This document shows, piece after piece, positions 27,184-35,192 of a stretch of DNA of 64,000 bases (positions are counted from its first letter, which is position 1; each line of letters starts with the position of its first letter). Below the pieces are notes generated by a model. The model searched no databases. It was given only the letters and a program-made list of their open reading frames with translations, and was not told the origin of the DNA. This DNA comes from Oceaniglobus trochenteri. GTDB taxonomy: Bacteria > Pseudomonadota > Alphaproteobacteria > Rhodobacterales > Rhodobacteraceae. The stretch covers positions 310,001 through 374,000 of the forward strand of contig NZ_JACNMM010000002.1 of the NCBI RefSeq assembly GCF_020529025.1. The letters run 5' to 3'. A program made the position numbers and the translations under genes.

Positions 27184-27243
27184 TTAACCATGGTTTCCTC
27201 GGATTGCGGCGGCGGGCCGGACGGCGGTGCGAAAATTAACCAC
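27184..27243 (+). promoter_or_regulatory. Two CtrA-like half sites upstream of the first pseudopilin module
   Basis: TTAACCAT at 27184-27191 and TTAACCAC at 27236-27243 stand out in this 280-base intergenic region. TTAACCAT is the half-site preferred by the alphaproteobacterial response regulator CtrA, which controls pili and motility in this order. Neither has a full second TTAA seven bases away. The region otherwise shows nothing coding. Confidence 0.35.
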
Positions 27244-27400
27244 GCCATTGTCGCGGGTTTTCGAACAGTTTCCGCCTCAGCCGGGATTGGGTGACGCCCC
27301 GGCGTTTATGGCCAATCCTTGTCCCCGGTCTGCCACATTCCCGCCCGATTTCGGGCGCCAACCTGCCTTTCTGACGAAGTCCGGTCATGAATCGAGGTTA

Positions 27401-29116
27401 ATGATGCTGCAAAAATCCAACCTTTCCGTGGGTGCGACCGCCCGGTTCCGCGAGGACGAGTCTGGATCGATGACCATTCTGGCCCTCTTCCTCTTCCTCT
27501 GCATGGTGCTGATCGGCGGCATCTCCATCGACATCATGGTGTTCGAGAACAACCGCACCCGCCTGCAAAGCCTGTCGGACCGCGCCGTTCTGGCCGCGGC
27601 CGATCTCGATCAGGATCTCCCGGCCGAGGATGTGGTGAACAGCTATTTCGAGAAGGAAGGCATGTCGGCCTATCTTCGCGGGATCGAGGTGAACGAAAGC
27701 GTCAACCAGCGTTCGGTCAGGGTGAACACCGAAAAGCTGCAAAGAACGATGTTCATGAACTTCTGGAACCACACCGGCGTCGACACCCTGACGCCCCGGT
27801 CCCTTTCGGCGGCCCTTGAATCGCGCACCGACATCGAGATTTCGCTGGTGCTGGACGTTTCGGGCTCCATGGGCTGGGCCAGTTCGGCGCCCGGCAGTAC
27901 GTCGAAGATCGCCGATCTGCGTTCGGCAGCGAAGCGGTTCATCGACAAGATCTATACCTCGGGCGATCCCGACAGGATCACCGTCAGCCTCGTGCCCTAT
28001 TCCACCCAGGTGAACGCCGGGGCCGTCGTCATGGGGGCGCTGAACGTGCCCCAGTCGCAGGACCAGTCGCATTGCGTGGCCTTCGAGGACGCGGATTTCG
28101 ACAGCACCGTGATCGAGGATGACGGCGCCTATCGCCAGACCTCGCATTTCGACCAGTGGAGCGGCAGCCAGCGGCCCGGCCGGTTCGTCTGCCGCCCCGA
28201 GGCCAATTCCATCGTCAAACCGGTGATGAACGACCCCGAGCTGATCAAGGCCCAGATCGACACCCTGGTGGCCGAGGGCAATACCTCGATCGAGATCGGC
28301 CTGAAGTGGGGCGCCGCCTTCCTTGACCCCAGCGCGCAGGGCGTGACCCAGGCGCTGATCGACGCGGGCCAGGTGGCCTCGGACTATGCCGACCGGCCCT
28401 TCGCCTGGGATCGTCCGGCCACCGAGAAGTTCGTGGTTCTGCTGACCGATGGCATCAACACCGAACAGAAAGAGATCGAGCCCGCCTTTGCCAGCGGCCC
28501 CTCGGGCGTCTACCGCTGGTTGCCCAGCACCACGAATGCCACCGTCTTCTACAGCAACGCCGCCCCCGAGATCGGCGATGAAGACGGCGATGGTGTGGCC
28601 AACGAGGGCTTCTGGCATCCCCGCCTGACCCTTCGGCGCGCCCTCACCGGGCTGCGTTCGGACGTGACGATCCCGGCGGGCTGGACCGCCCTCCCCCTGG
28701 GCCAGGATCTGAACGAGCTGAGCGCCCTTCTGCCCGCCGCCCTTACCACAAGCCAGGCGCCCGAACAGTTGGACTATGCCGATCTCTGGGGCGAGATGAA
28801 CGTGCGGTACTTCGCCGAGAATTACATTCGCGCCATGCGCGGCTCCTACAGTGCGCGCAACGCATTCTACGACGATGTCTGGCAGGGCGTCTCGGCCTGG
28901 AAGAAGGACAACCGCCTGCTGGATCTCTGCGATACGGTCCGCACCCGCGGCGCCACGATCTTTACCATCGGGTTCGAAGTGACGGACCATTCCGCCAACG
29001 TGATGCGCCAATGTGCAAGCACCCCGAACTATTTCATCCGGGTGGTGGGTAATGATCTTGAAACGGCCTTCGACCAGATCGCCAATGCCATTTCCAAACT
29101 GAGGCTGACACAATGA
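27401..29116 (+). CDS. TadG-like protein with VWA domain (module 1)
   Basis: This 571-residue envelope protein has an N-terminal Tad-like segment with one membrane helix (residues about 24-45, DESGSMTILALFLFLCM) followed by a large periplasmic part. A VWA domain starts near residue 145, with the metal-binding DVSGS at 152-156 and a threonine and acidic site farther on (NTSIEIGLKWG, LLTDGINT). An insertion at about residue 393 carries an acidic D-x-D-x-D loop (DEDGDGVANE) that could bind calcium. TadG-like proteins accompany Flp pili and adhesion. The next gene overlaps by 4 bases. It is a paralogue of 30490-32115. Confidence 0.88.
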   Translation: MMLQKSNLSVGATARFREDESGSMTILALFLFLCMVLIGGISIDIMVFENNRTRLQSLSDRAVLAAADLDQDLPAEDVVNSYFEKEGMSAYLRGIEVNESVNQRSVRVNTEKLQRTMFMNFWNHTGVDTLTPRSLSAALESRTDIEISLVLDVSGSMGWASSAPGSTSKIADLRSAAKRFIDKIYTSGDPDRITVSLVPYSTQVNAGAVVMGALNVPQSQDQSHCVAFEDADFDSTVIEDDGAYRQTSHFDQWSGSQRPGRFVCRPEANSIVKPVMNDPELIKAQIDTLVAEGNTSIEIGLKWGAAFLDPSAQGVTQALIDAGQVASDYADRPFAWDRPATEKFVVLLTDGINTEQKEIEPAFASGPSGVYRWLPSTTNATVFYSNAAPEIGDEDGDGVANEGFWHPRLTLRRALTGLRSDVTIPAGWTALPLGQDLNELSALLPAALTTSQAPEQLDYADLWGEMNVRYFAENYIRAMRGSYSARNAFYDDVWQGVSAWKKDNRLLDLCDTVRTRGATIFTIGFEVTDHSANVMRQCASTPNYFIRVVGNDLETAFDQIANAISKLRLTQ

Positions 29117-29655
29117 AACGGTTCCTGCACTCTCTTGCCGCGCCGCTGGCCCGGTTCCGCCGGGACGAGGACGGCGGCCCGACCATCGAGTTCACCATCC
29201 TTGTCGTACCGGTTCTGTGGATGTTCATGTCGGGTGCCGAAGCGGGCCTTCTGAACATGCGCAGCGTCATGCTGGAGCGGGGCACCGACATCGCCATGCG
29301 GGCGGTGCGCCTGCACCCCGACACGCCCCCCACCCACGAACAGGTCAAGCAGATGATCTGCGATCAGGCGCTGTTGATCCCCGATTGCATGGCAAGCCTT
29401 CGGGTGGAGATGCGCAACGTGCCGCGCAGCGCCTGGAACAGCGTCAACTCGGACGTGGAATGCACCGACCGCAGCGACGAGATCCGCCCCCTGACCCGCT
29501 TCGTGCCCGGGCGGGCCAGCGAATTGATGCTGGTGCGGGCCTGCGTGAAGATCGCGCCGATCTTTCCGACCACGGGATTGGGCCTGATGCTGCCCAAGGA
29601 CGGGGCGGGTGATTACGCCGCCATCTCGACAGCTGCCTTCGTGAACGAACCCTGA
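29113..29655 (+). CDS. TadE-like pseudopilin (module 1)
   Basis: The 180-residue product begins with a short basic segment and then a prepilin-like motif, G followed by GPTI and EF (DGGPTIEFTILVVPVL). This matches the class IV-b cleavage pattern G/X4-E used by TadE and TadF. One hydrophobic helix follows, then a periplasmic domain with four Cys residues. It overlaps the VWA gene by four bases, so the two are co-expressed. It is equivalent to the protein of 32112-32636 (shared LERG/LERA, CDQALLIPDC/CDEALLLTDC, IFPTTGLGL/IFPAIGLGA). Confidence 0.85.
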   Translation: MKRFLHSLAAPLARFRRDEDGGPTIEFTILVVPVLWMFMSGAEAGLLNMRSVMLERGTDIAMRAVRLHPDTPPTHEQVKQMICDQALLIPDCMASLRVEMRNVPRSAWNSVNSDVECTDRSDEIRPLTRFVPGRASELMLVRACVKIAPIFPTTGLGLMLPKDGAGDYAAISTAAFVNEP

Positions 29656-29669
29656 TCAGGAGAGCGACG

Positions 29670-30230
29670 ATGAAACTGCGCCTCAAATCCCTGCTGCACC
29701 GCTTCGGCCGCGACAACGACGGCAGCTATTCGGTGGAATCCATCCTGTTGCTGCCGATGCTGGCCTGGGCCATCCTGGCGATGTTCAGCTATTTCGACGG
29801 GCTGCGCCTGGCGAATGTGAACATCAAGGCCACCCACACGATCAGCGACATCCTTTCGCGGGAAACCGCGCCGGTGAACGACAGCTATATCGACGGCCTG
29901 GAGCAGTTGCAGGCCTTCCTCGTGAACCGCAACTATGACAAATCGCTTCGCGTTTCCGTGCTTCGGTTCGACGGCGACGCCAACGCCTTCGACCTGGTCT
30001 GGTCCGAGGCGCGCGGCGACAAGGCCGCCTATCCTGACGCCAGCCCCGTCGCGCAGCACTTGCCGGCGACGGCCGACGGTGACATCGTGATCGTGGTGGA
30101 AACCTGGATGGACTATCGCTCGGCCTTCGTGATGGGCCTGACCGATACCACGCTATACAACTTCATGGTCACAAGCCCGCGCTTCGCGCCCCAGCTTCTG
30201 TGGGAGGGCGCCGCCCCGGCCACCACCTGA
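29670..30230 (+). CDS. TadE/TadF-like pseudopilin (module 1)
   Basis: The 186-residue product has a prepilin-like site (NDGSYSVESILLLPMLAW), a single helix, and a periplasmic domain ending VTSPRFAPQLLWEG. The ribosome site AGGAGA lies before the ATG, 14 bases after the previous stop. It is the third gene of the first module and is equivalent to the protein at 32633-33202, which shares THTISDIL/TYTISDLL and VVETWMDY/IVETWMDY. Its role is presumably assembly or priming of a Flp-type surface fibre. Confidence 0.83.
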   Translation: MKLRLKSLLHRFGRDNDGSYSVESILLLPMLAWAILAMFSYFDGLRLANVNIKATHTISDILSRETAPVNDSYIDGLEQLQAFLVNRNYDKSLRVSVLRFDGDANAFDLVWSEARGDKAAYPDASPVAQHLPATADGDIVIVVETWMDYRSAFVMGLTDTTLYNFMVTSPRFAPQLLWEGAAPATT

Positions 30231-30262
30231 CCCGGCGCCTGCTGCGACACGACACCCAAAAA

Positions 30263-30293
30263 TGGCGGCGCCCCCGGCGAAGGGGCGGCGCCA
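30263..30293 (+). other. Long imperfect hairpin after the first pseudopilin module
   Basis: TGGCGGCGCCCC and GGGGCGGCGCCA can pair over 12 bases with one mismatch around a seven-base loop. It follows the third gene by 33 bases. There is no strong T run, so termination would be partial at best. Confidence 0.5.
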
Positions 30294-30346
30294 TCCGCCG
30301 TTTGCGCCCTGCGCGCCGGGCCCTTCGCGAATTGTGGCCAAGCCCC

Positions 30347-30377
30347 AAGTTTCCGTCACATTCGCCAAGAAGTTTCC
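30347..30377 (+). promoter_or_regulatory. Direct repeat upstream of the second pseudopilin module
   Basis: AAGTTTCC occurs at 30347-30354 and again at 30370-30377, each followed by a related segment ending TCGCC. The 23-base spacing is close to two helical turns, as expected for an activator binding one face of DNA. It lies 113 bases before the VWA start. No protein can be named. Confidence 0.3.
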
Positions 30378-30489
30378 ACAAATCGCCGACAATCGTCTCA
30401 TTCCGGCCCAAAAAGCGCCGAACCATCCTGCCATATCCTGAGAAGGGCGACATGCGACCTGTGTCGTGACCGCATTCAGGAGTTGGCTA

Positions 30490-32115
30490 GTGACCCATAT
30501 TAAGACCGGAAATGGCAAGGTAAGGCGCCTGAATGATGCTGCCTCAGCCCGTGCCGCAAGACGTTTCGCGCAGGAAGAGGACGGATCGATGATCCTGTTC
30601 GGCCTTTACCTGTTCATGGCAATCCTGTTGATCGGCGGTATCTCGGTCGACATCATGCGCAACGAATTCTCGCGCCTCGGGCTTCAGAACACCGTTGATA
30701 CCGCGGTCCTGGCCGCCGCCGACCTGGATCAGACGCTTGATCCCGCCGCTGTCGTCACCGACTATTTCAACAAGGCCGGCATGGGGTCGTATCTCGATTC
30801 CATCGACGTGGTCGAAAACATCAATTCGCGCACCGTCACCGCGACATCCTCGGTCGATGTGAGCACGCTGTTCGTCAACGCGCTGGGCATCAACTCGATG
30901 CCGGCGGCCGCCAGCGGCACCGCCCGCGAGGAAATCAGCGATATCGAAATCTCGATGGTGCTGGACGTGTCCGGTTCGATGGGCAGCGCCAACCGCCTGC
31001 GCGATCTCAAGAAGGCCGCGAAGAACTTCGTGAACACGGTCCTTTCGGAAGAACGCAGCATCGCGGGCGACGGCGAAGTCTCGATCTCGATCGTGCCCTA
31101 TTCCACACAGGTGAACGTGGGCAAGGTGATTGCCGACGACATGAACCTGAGCTTCGGGCACGACTATTCGCACTGTGTCGATTTCGAATCCTCGGATTTC
31201 AACACCACGGCCATGCCGACCGGCAACCGCAAGCAGACCGGCCATTTCGACCCGTTCAGCCGCACGAGCCCGCCGGACACCTTCGTCTGCCGCAACGAGG
31301 ATTCATTCAAGGTTCAGCCCCTGACCGAGGACAAGACCAAGCTGATCGCCCAGATCGATGCGCTGACGCCCAACGGAAACACCTCGACCGATATCGGCAT
31401 CAAGTGGGGCGTTGCCATGCTTGACCCGTCGTTCCGCGATGTCACCGAAGCGCTGATCGACGCCGACGAGGTTGCCGACACCTTCGCCGACCGCCCCTAT
31501 GATTATGACCGCAACAACAGCATGAAGGTGCTGGTGGTGATGACCGACGGCGCCCAGACCACGCAGTACACCCTGCGCGACCAGTACAACCAGGGCATGT
31601 CCGATGTCTGGGGGCGCCAGTATTCCGACGGCAGCTGGCGTTTCAGCGTCGATCACCAGGAATACCGCGACAAGGACGGCGACCGGAACTGGTGGGAAAC
31701 CTGGTATCTGCCCCGCTATGACGCCTGGAGCAACAGCCGCGATGGCGGAGATTCCAGCAGCCATCGGCTCAGCTACCAGGAACTGTGGTCGGCCGCCTCG
31801 CTGGGGTATAACGCCTACTACATGTGGTATCGCCAGGACAACTCGTCGAACCTCTACTACGACTGGCTGCGCGATCCCTACGACACCGTTTCCGGTTCGA
31901 CCAAGGACAACCGCATGTCGCAGCTCTGCGCCAAGGCGAAATCCGAAGGCATCCTGGTGTTCAGCGTCGCATTCGAGATCGACAGCTCAGATGCCCGGCT
32001 GATGAAGGAATGCGCATCGTCCGAAAACCACTACTTCGACGTGGACGGCGAAGACATCGTCTATGCCTTCTCGGCCATCGCTTCCACCATCAACCAACTG
32101 AGGCTGGTCCAATGA
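30490..32115 (+). CDS. TadG-like protein with VWA domain (module 2)
   Basis: The 541-residue protein repeats the plan of 27401-29116: Tad-like N-terminal helix (EEDGSMILFGLYLFMAILL), then a VWA domain with DVSGS at 159-163 and later NTSTDIGIKWG and VVMTDGAQTT. Its insertion is rich in Tyr and Trp and again carries an acidic loop, DKDGDR, at residue 394. The GTG at 30490 is chosen because AGGAG lies seven bases before it; another GTG eight codons upstream has no such site. The stop overlaps the next gene. Confidence 0.86.
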   Translation: MTHIKTGNGKVRRLNDAASARAARRFAQEEDGSMILFGLYLFMAILLIGGISVDIMRNEFSRLGLQNTVDTAVLAAADLDQTLDPAAVVTDYFNKAGMGSYLDSIDVVENINSRTVTATSSVDVSTLFVNALGINSMPAAASGTAREEISDIEISMVLDVSGSMGSANRLRDLKKAAKNFVNTVLSEERSIAGDGEVSISIVPYSTQVNVGKVIADDMNLSFGHDYSHCVDFESSDFNTTAMPTGNRKQTGHFDPFSRTSPPDTFVCRNEDSFKVQPLTEDKTKLIAQIDALTPNGNTSTDIGIKWGVAMLDPSFRDVTEALIDADEVADTFADRPYDYDRNNSMKVLVVMTDGAQTTQYTLRDQYNQGMSDVWGRQYSDGSWRFSVDHQEYRDKDGDRNWWETWYLPRYDAWSNSRDGGDSSSHRLSYQELWSAASLGYNAYYMWYRQDNSSNLYYDWLRDPYDTVSGSTKDNRMSQLCAKAKSEGILVFSVAFEIDSSDARLMKECASSENHYFDVDGEDIVYAFSAIASTINQLRLVQ

Positions 32116-32636
32116 TCAATATGCTGAGAACCTTCCTGCGCCGGGATGACGGCGTGGCCTCTGTCGAATTCGTCCTGATGTTTCCGCTGATCATGGGCAT
32201 CTTCCTGTGCTCCGCCGAAATGGGCGTGATCCAGATGCGCCAGGCCATGCTGGAACGGGCGATGGATGTGGTGGTGCGCGATCTGCGCCTGGGCAAGCCC
32301 GAGTACCGCGACCCCGACAACCTGAAGGCCGCCGTCTGCGACGAAGCCCTGCTTCTGACCGATTGCGAAACCAACATGAAGCTTGAAATGGGGCCGGTTC
32401 CCACGCGCGGCTTCACCTACCGGACGGGCAGCGCCGATTGCGTCAACCGCGAACAGACCTCCAAGCCTGTGGTCAACTATACCTCGGGCGCCAACAACGA
32501 GGTGATGCTGATCCGGTTCTGCTATCTGCACGATCCGATCTTCCCCGCGATCGGCCTGGGCGCGATCCTGCCCCCCGTCACGAACGGCGGTTACAAGATG
32601 ATGGCTTCAACCTTTTTTGTGAATGAACCGACATGA
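32112..32636 (+). CDS. TadE-like pseudopilin (module 2)
   Basis: The 174-residue product has the prepilin-like motif DDGVASVEFVLMFPLIMG, one helix, and a periplasmic domain with four Cys (CDEALLLTDC, DCVNRE, FCYLHDP). The ATG at 32112 overlaps the VWA stop as ATGA, which decides the start over a longer upstream frame. It is a paralogue of the protein at 29113-29655. Confidence 0.85.
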   Translation: MINMLRTFLRRDDGVASVEFVLMFPLIMGIFLCSAEMGVIQMRQAMLERAMDVVVRDLRLGKPEYRDPDNLKAAVCDEALLLTDCETNMKLEMGPVPTRGFTYRTGSADCVNREQTSKPVVNYTSGANNEVMLIRFCYLHDPIFPAIGLGAILPPVTNGGYKMMASTFFVNEPT

Positions 32637-33202
32637 ACATCATGACACATCTGCGCAGGAAGCTGCGTGCCTTCGCAAAGGACAGCACCGGCAGCTATAC
32701 CGTCGAAGCCGTCCTTATCCTGCCCCTTCTTCTGTGGGCGATGCTTGCCACCTTCACCTTCGTCGATGGCTACCGGATGCAGGCCCTGAACCTGCGCGCC
32801 ACCTACACGATCAGCGACCTGCTGACGCGACAGTGGAACCCGGTGGATCGCGACTTCATGGTCGGACTTGGCAAGTACCACGAGTTCCTGACCAACAACG
32901 GCCACGACACCTCGCTGCGGGTCACGGTCGTCTACTACGACGCCGAAAAGGACAATCACGTTCTGGTCTGGTCCTATACCACCGACGCCAGCAAGCCGAA
33001 GATCACCAAGGGCGATCTGCCGTCCCTGGCCTCCTCGCTGCCGGTTCTCGCCAATGCCGACTCGGCGGTGATCGTGGAAACCTGGATGGACTATGAACCG
33101 CCCTTCAAGATCGGCCTGCCCGAGACGGTGTTCAACAACCGCGTCGTCTCCTCGCCCCGGTTCGTGCCACAGCTTCTGTGGACGGGGCCCTCGGTCAGCT
33201 AA
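32633..33202 (+). CDS. TadE/TadF-like pseudopilin (module 2)
   Basis: The 189-residue product has the prepilin-like motif STGSYTVEAVLILPLLLW, one helix, and a periplasmic domain ending VSSPRFVPQLLWTG, matching the third protein of module 1. Start and previous stop overlap by four bases, so this copy of the module is fully translationally coupled. It converges with the next gene with a four-base overlap of coding ends. Confidence 0.84.
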   Translation: MNIMTHLRRKLRAFAKDSTGSYTVEAVLILPLLLWAMLATFTFVDGYRMQALNLRATYTISDLLTRQWNPVDRDFMVGLGKYHEFLTNNGHDTSLRVTVVYYDAEKDNHVLVWSYTTDASKPKITKGDLPSLASSLPVLANADSAVIVETWMDYEPPFKIGLPETVFNNRVVSSPRFVPQLLWTGPSVS

Positions 33203-33675
33203 ACCACGGGGCTGCGCGCCGCGATGCGCGCAGCCAGCGCCTCGGCCATCGCCTTGCCCTCGCTTGCGCCGGTCACGCCGCCGACACCCACCCGCTGCCC
33301 GGTGCGCCACCACAGACCCGGCGCCCAGCCCCGGGGATGGGGCCTGGACAGCTTCAGCACGAAACCGTTCGATGGCTTGAAGGCAAAGGCCCCCCGGTCG
33401 ATCGCCAGGATATCGTCGATCAGCGCCAGCCGGTTTCCAGCGGTGTCGCGCAGCTCGGTTTCCGTCAGTTCGATGCGCGCGCGCGTCGCCTGCCACAGCC
33501 CCACCATCCCCGCCAGCGCCAGCCCGCCAAGGATCAGCAGCGCGATCCGCCAGATCAGCGAAGGTGCCGTGGCCAGCGCCATCCAGATCAGCAGCGCCCC
33601 CAGCGCCGCCATGACCAAGGCCCCCAGCGTTCGCCGCACGGGCGAGGGTGTGAGGGTGGCAAGTATCTGAGGCAT
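33199..33675 (-). CDS. Membrane protein with PH-like domain
   Basis: The 158-residue protein has two N-terminal helices (TLGALVMAALGALLIWMALA and IALLILGGLALAGMVGLW) followed by a beta-rich domain (RIELTETELRDTAGNRLALI). It then has WWRTGQRVGVGGVTGASEGK. The layout parallels the product of 6650-7075 although sequence identity is low. GGGAGAG precedes the ATG at 33675. The function is unknown. Confidence 0.7.
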   Translation of the reverse strand: MPQILATLTPSPVRRTLGALVMAALGALLIWMALATAPSLIWRIALLILGGLALAGMVGLWQATRARIELTETELRDTAGNRLALIDDILAIDRGAFAFKPSNGFVLKLSRPHPRGWAPGLWWRTGQRVGVGGVTGASEGKAMAEALAARIAARSPVV

Positions 33676-33821
33676 CTGTCGCTCTCCCTTCGGCTGCCTT
33701 GCCCTACCCCATCGCCCCACCGGAATCGAGCCGTTTCGCATTGCCGCACAGCGGCGGTGCGCCCGCGCCCGTTGTCGGCTTTCCCCCGGTTTCCTATCTT
33801 CGCTGCAAAGGAGATAGCATC

Positions 33822-34733
33822 ATGTCGATCCGCCCTGTTCTTTCATCGTCCCCCGCCCAGCCGACCCTTGAAGGGGCCGGCGTGAAACTGCACCGCGCCT
33901 TCGGCTTCTCCAACCCCGAGGCGCTGGACCCCTTCCTGCTGTTCGACGATTTTCGCAACGAACGGCCCGAAGATTACCGGCGCGGGTTTCCCTGGCATCC
34001 CCACCGCGGGATCGAAACCATCACCTATGTCCTCTCGGGCGAGGTGGCCCATGCCGACAGTCTGGGCAACACCGGCACCCTTGGCGCGGGCGACGTGCAA
34101 TGGATGACCGCCGGGTCGGGCATCCTGCATCAGGAAATGCCGCGCGGCAACGCCAGCGGCCAGATGCACGGGTTTCAGCTTTGGGCCAACCTGCCCTCGT
34201 CGCTGAAGATGACCGCCCCCCGCTACCAGGACGTGACATCCTCCGAGATCCCCGAGATCGTCGAGGATGACGGAACCGTGGTGCGCGTCGTCACCGGCAC
34301 CTTCCGGGGCCGGCGCGGCCCGGTCGACGGCATCGCCGCCGATCCGCAATACCTCGACATCTCGATCCCGCCGGGCCGGCGCAAGACCTTCGCGGTCGAC
34401 ACCTACCGCCGCGCCTTCGCCTATGTCTTCGCCGGGTCGGGCGCCTTTGCCGATGCCTCGGCCCCCTCGGGCGTACTGCTGGAAAAAGAGGTGATGGGCC
34501 AGGAGGTGAACATCCGCGATCAGTCCGGCGACCGCACGCTGGTGCGTTTCGGCACCGGCGACGAGGTGACGGTGCAGGCCGGCGAGGAAGGCGTGCGCTT
34601 TCTGCTGATCTCGGGCGCTCCGATCCAGGAACCCATCGCCTGGCACGGCCCCATCGTGATGAACACCCAAGCCGAGCTGCAACAGGCCATGCGCGATCTG
34701 CGCAACGATACCTTCATCCGCCCCGCTCACTGA
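33822..34733 (+). CDS. Pirin family protein
   Basis: The 303-residue protein is a two-cupin pirin. The metal-binding N-terminal cupin is shown by HPHRGIETITYVLSGE and later LHQEMPRG, with the expected His and Glu ligands. The C-terminal pirin domain follows from about residue 175. Bacterial pirins vary, with quercetinase and redox-regulatory roles described, so function is not fixed. AAGGAG lies before the ATG at 33822. Confidence 0.9.
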   Translation: MSIRPVLSSSPAQPTLEGAGVKLHRAFGFSNPEALDPFLLFDDFRNERPEDYRRGFPWHPHRGIETITYVLSGEVAHADSLGNTGTLGAGDVQWMTAGSGILHQEMPRGNASGQMHGFQLWANLPSSLKMTAPRYQDVTSSEIPEIVEDDGTVVRVVTGTFRGRRGPVDGIAADPQYLDISIPPGRRKTFAVDTYRRAFAYVFAGSGAFADASAPSGVLLEKEVMGQEVNIRDQSGDRTLVRFGTGDEVTVQAGEEGVRFLLISGAPIQEPIAWHGPIVMNTQAELQQAMRDLRNDTFIRPAH

Positions 34734-34798
34734 CGGCCCCGCTCTTGCCCGCGCCCGCCCCGCCACGCTAGGGTGGCGCGGGCAGGACGGAGCGGAAC

Positions 34799-35098
34799 AT
34801 GGCGCGTGGATCTTTGATGGCGGTTGTCGCCCTTTCGGCGGCCTTGGCGGGCTGCGCGGGCTATCCCGATCTTGGCGAATCCCCGGCCGCCGCGCGCGCC
34901 GAATATCCCCGGCTCGTCCCTCTGACAGGGCTTCTCGCCACCGCGCAGACCGGGCAGTTGACCGACCCCACACTCTCACGAGATCTGGCGGGCCGCGCCG
35001 CCCGGCTGCGGGCCCGGGCCGCCGCCATGCGCCGCGCCGCCCTCACCGATCAGGACCGCAGCCGCATCCGCGAAGCCGTCCTGCGATACGGCGGCTGA
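34799..35098 (+). CDS. Small lipoprotein, unknown function
   Basis: The 99-residue product starts with a lipoprotein signal, MAVVALSAALAGCAG, with lipobox LAGC at the cleavage site. The mature part is short, Arg/Ala-rich and helical. No family is recognised. It lies 65 bases after the pirin gene and 94 bases before hom on the same strand. Confidence 0.7.
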   Translation: MARGSLMAVVALSAALAGCAGYPDLGESPAAARAEYPRLVPLTGLLATAQTGQLTDPTLSRDLAGRAARLRARAAAMRRAALTDQDRSRIREAVLRYGG

Positions 35099-35192
35099 CC
35101 GGCACCACCCCCGCACCGCATCTGACACGTTGATGCCATCTGCCAAACAGGCTAAGCCCGCGCACGAACAGTTCAAGCGACGGAGCACGCCC

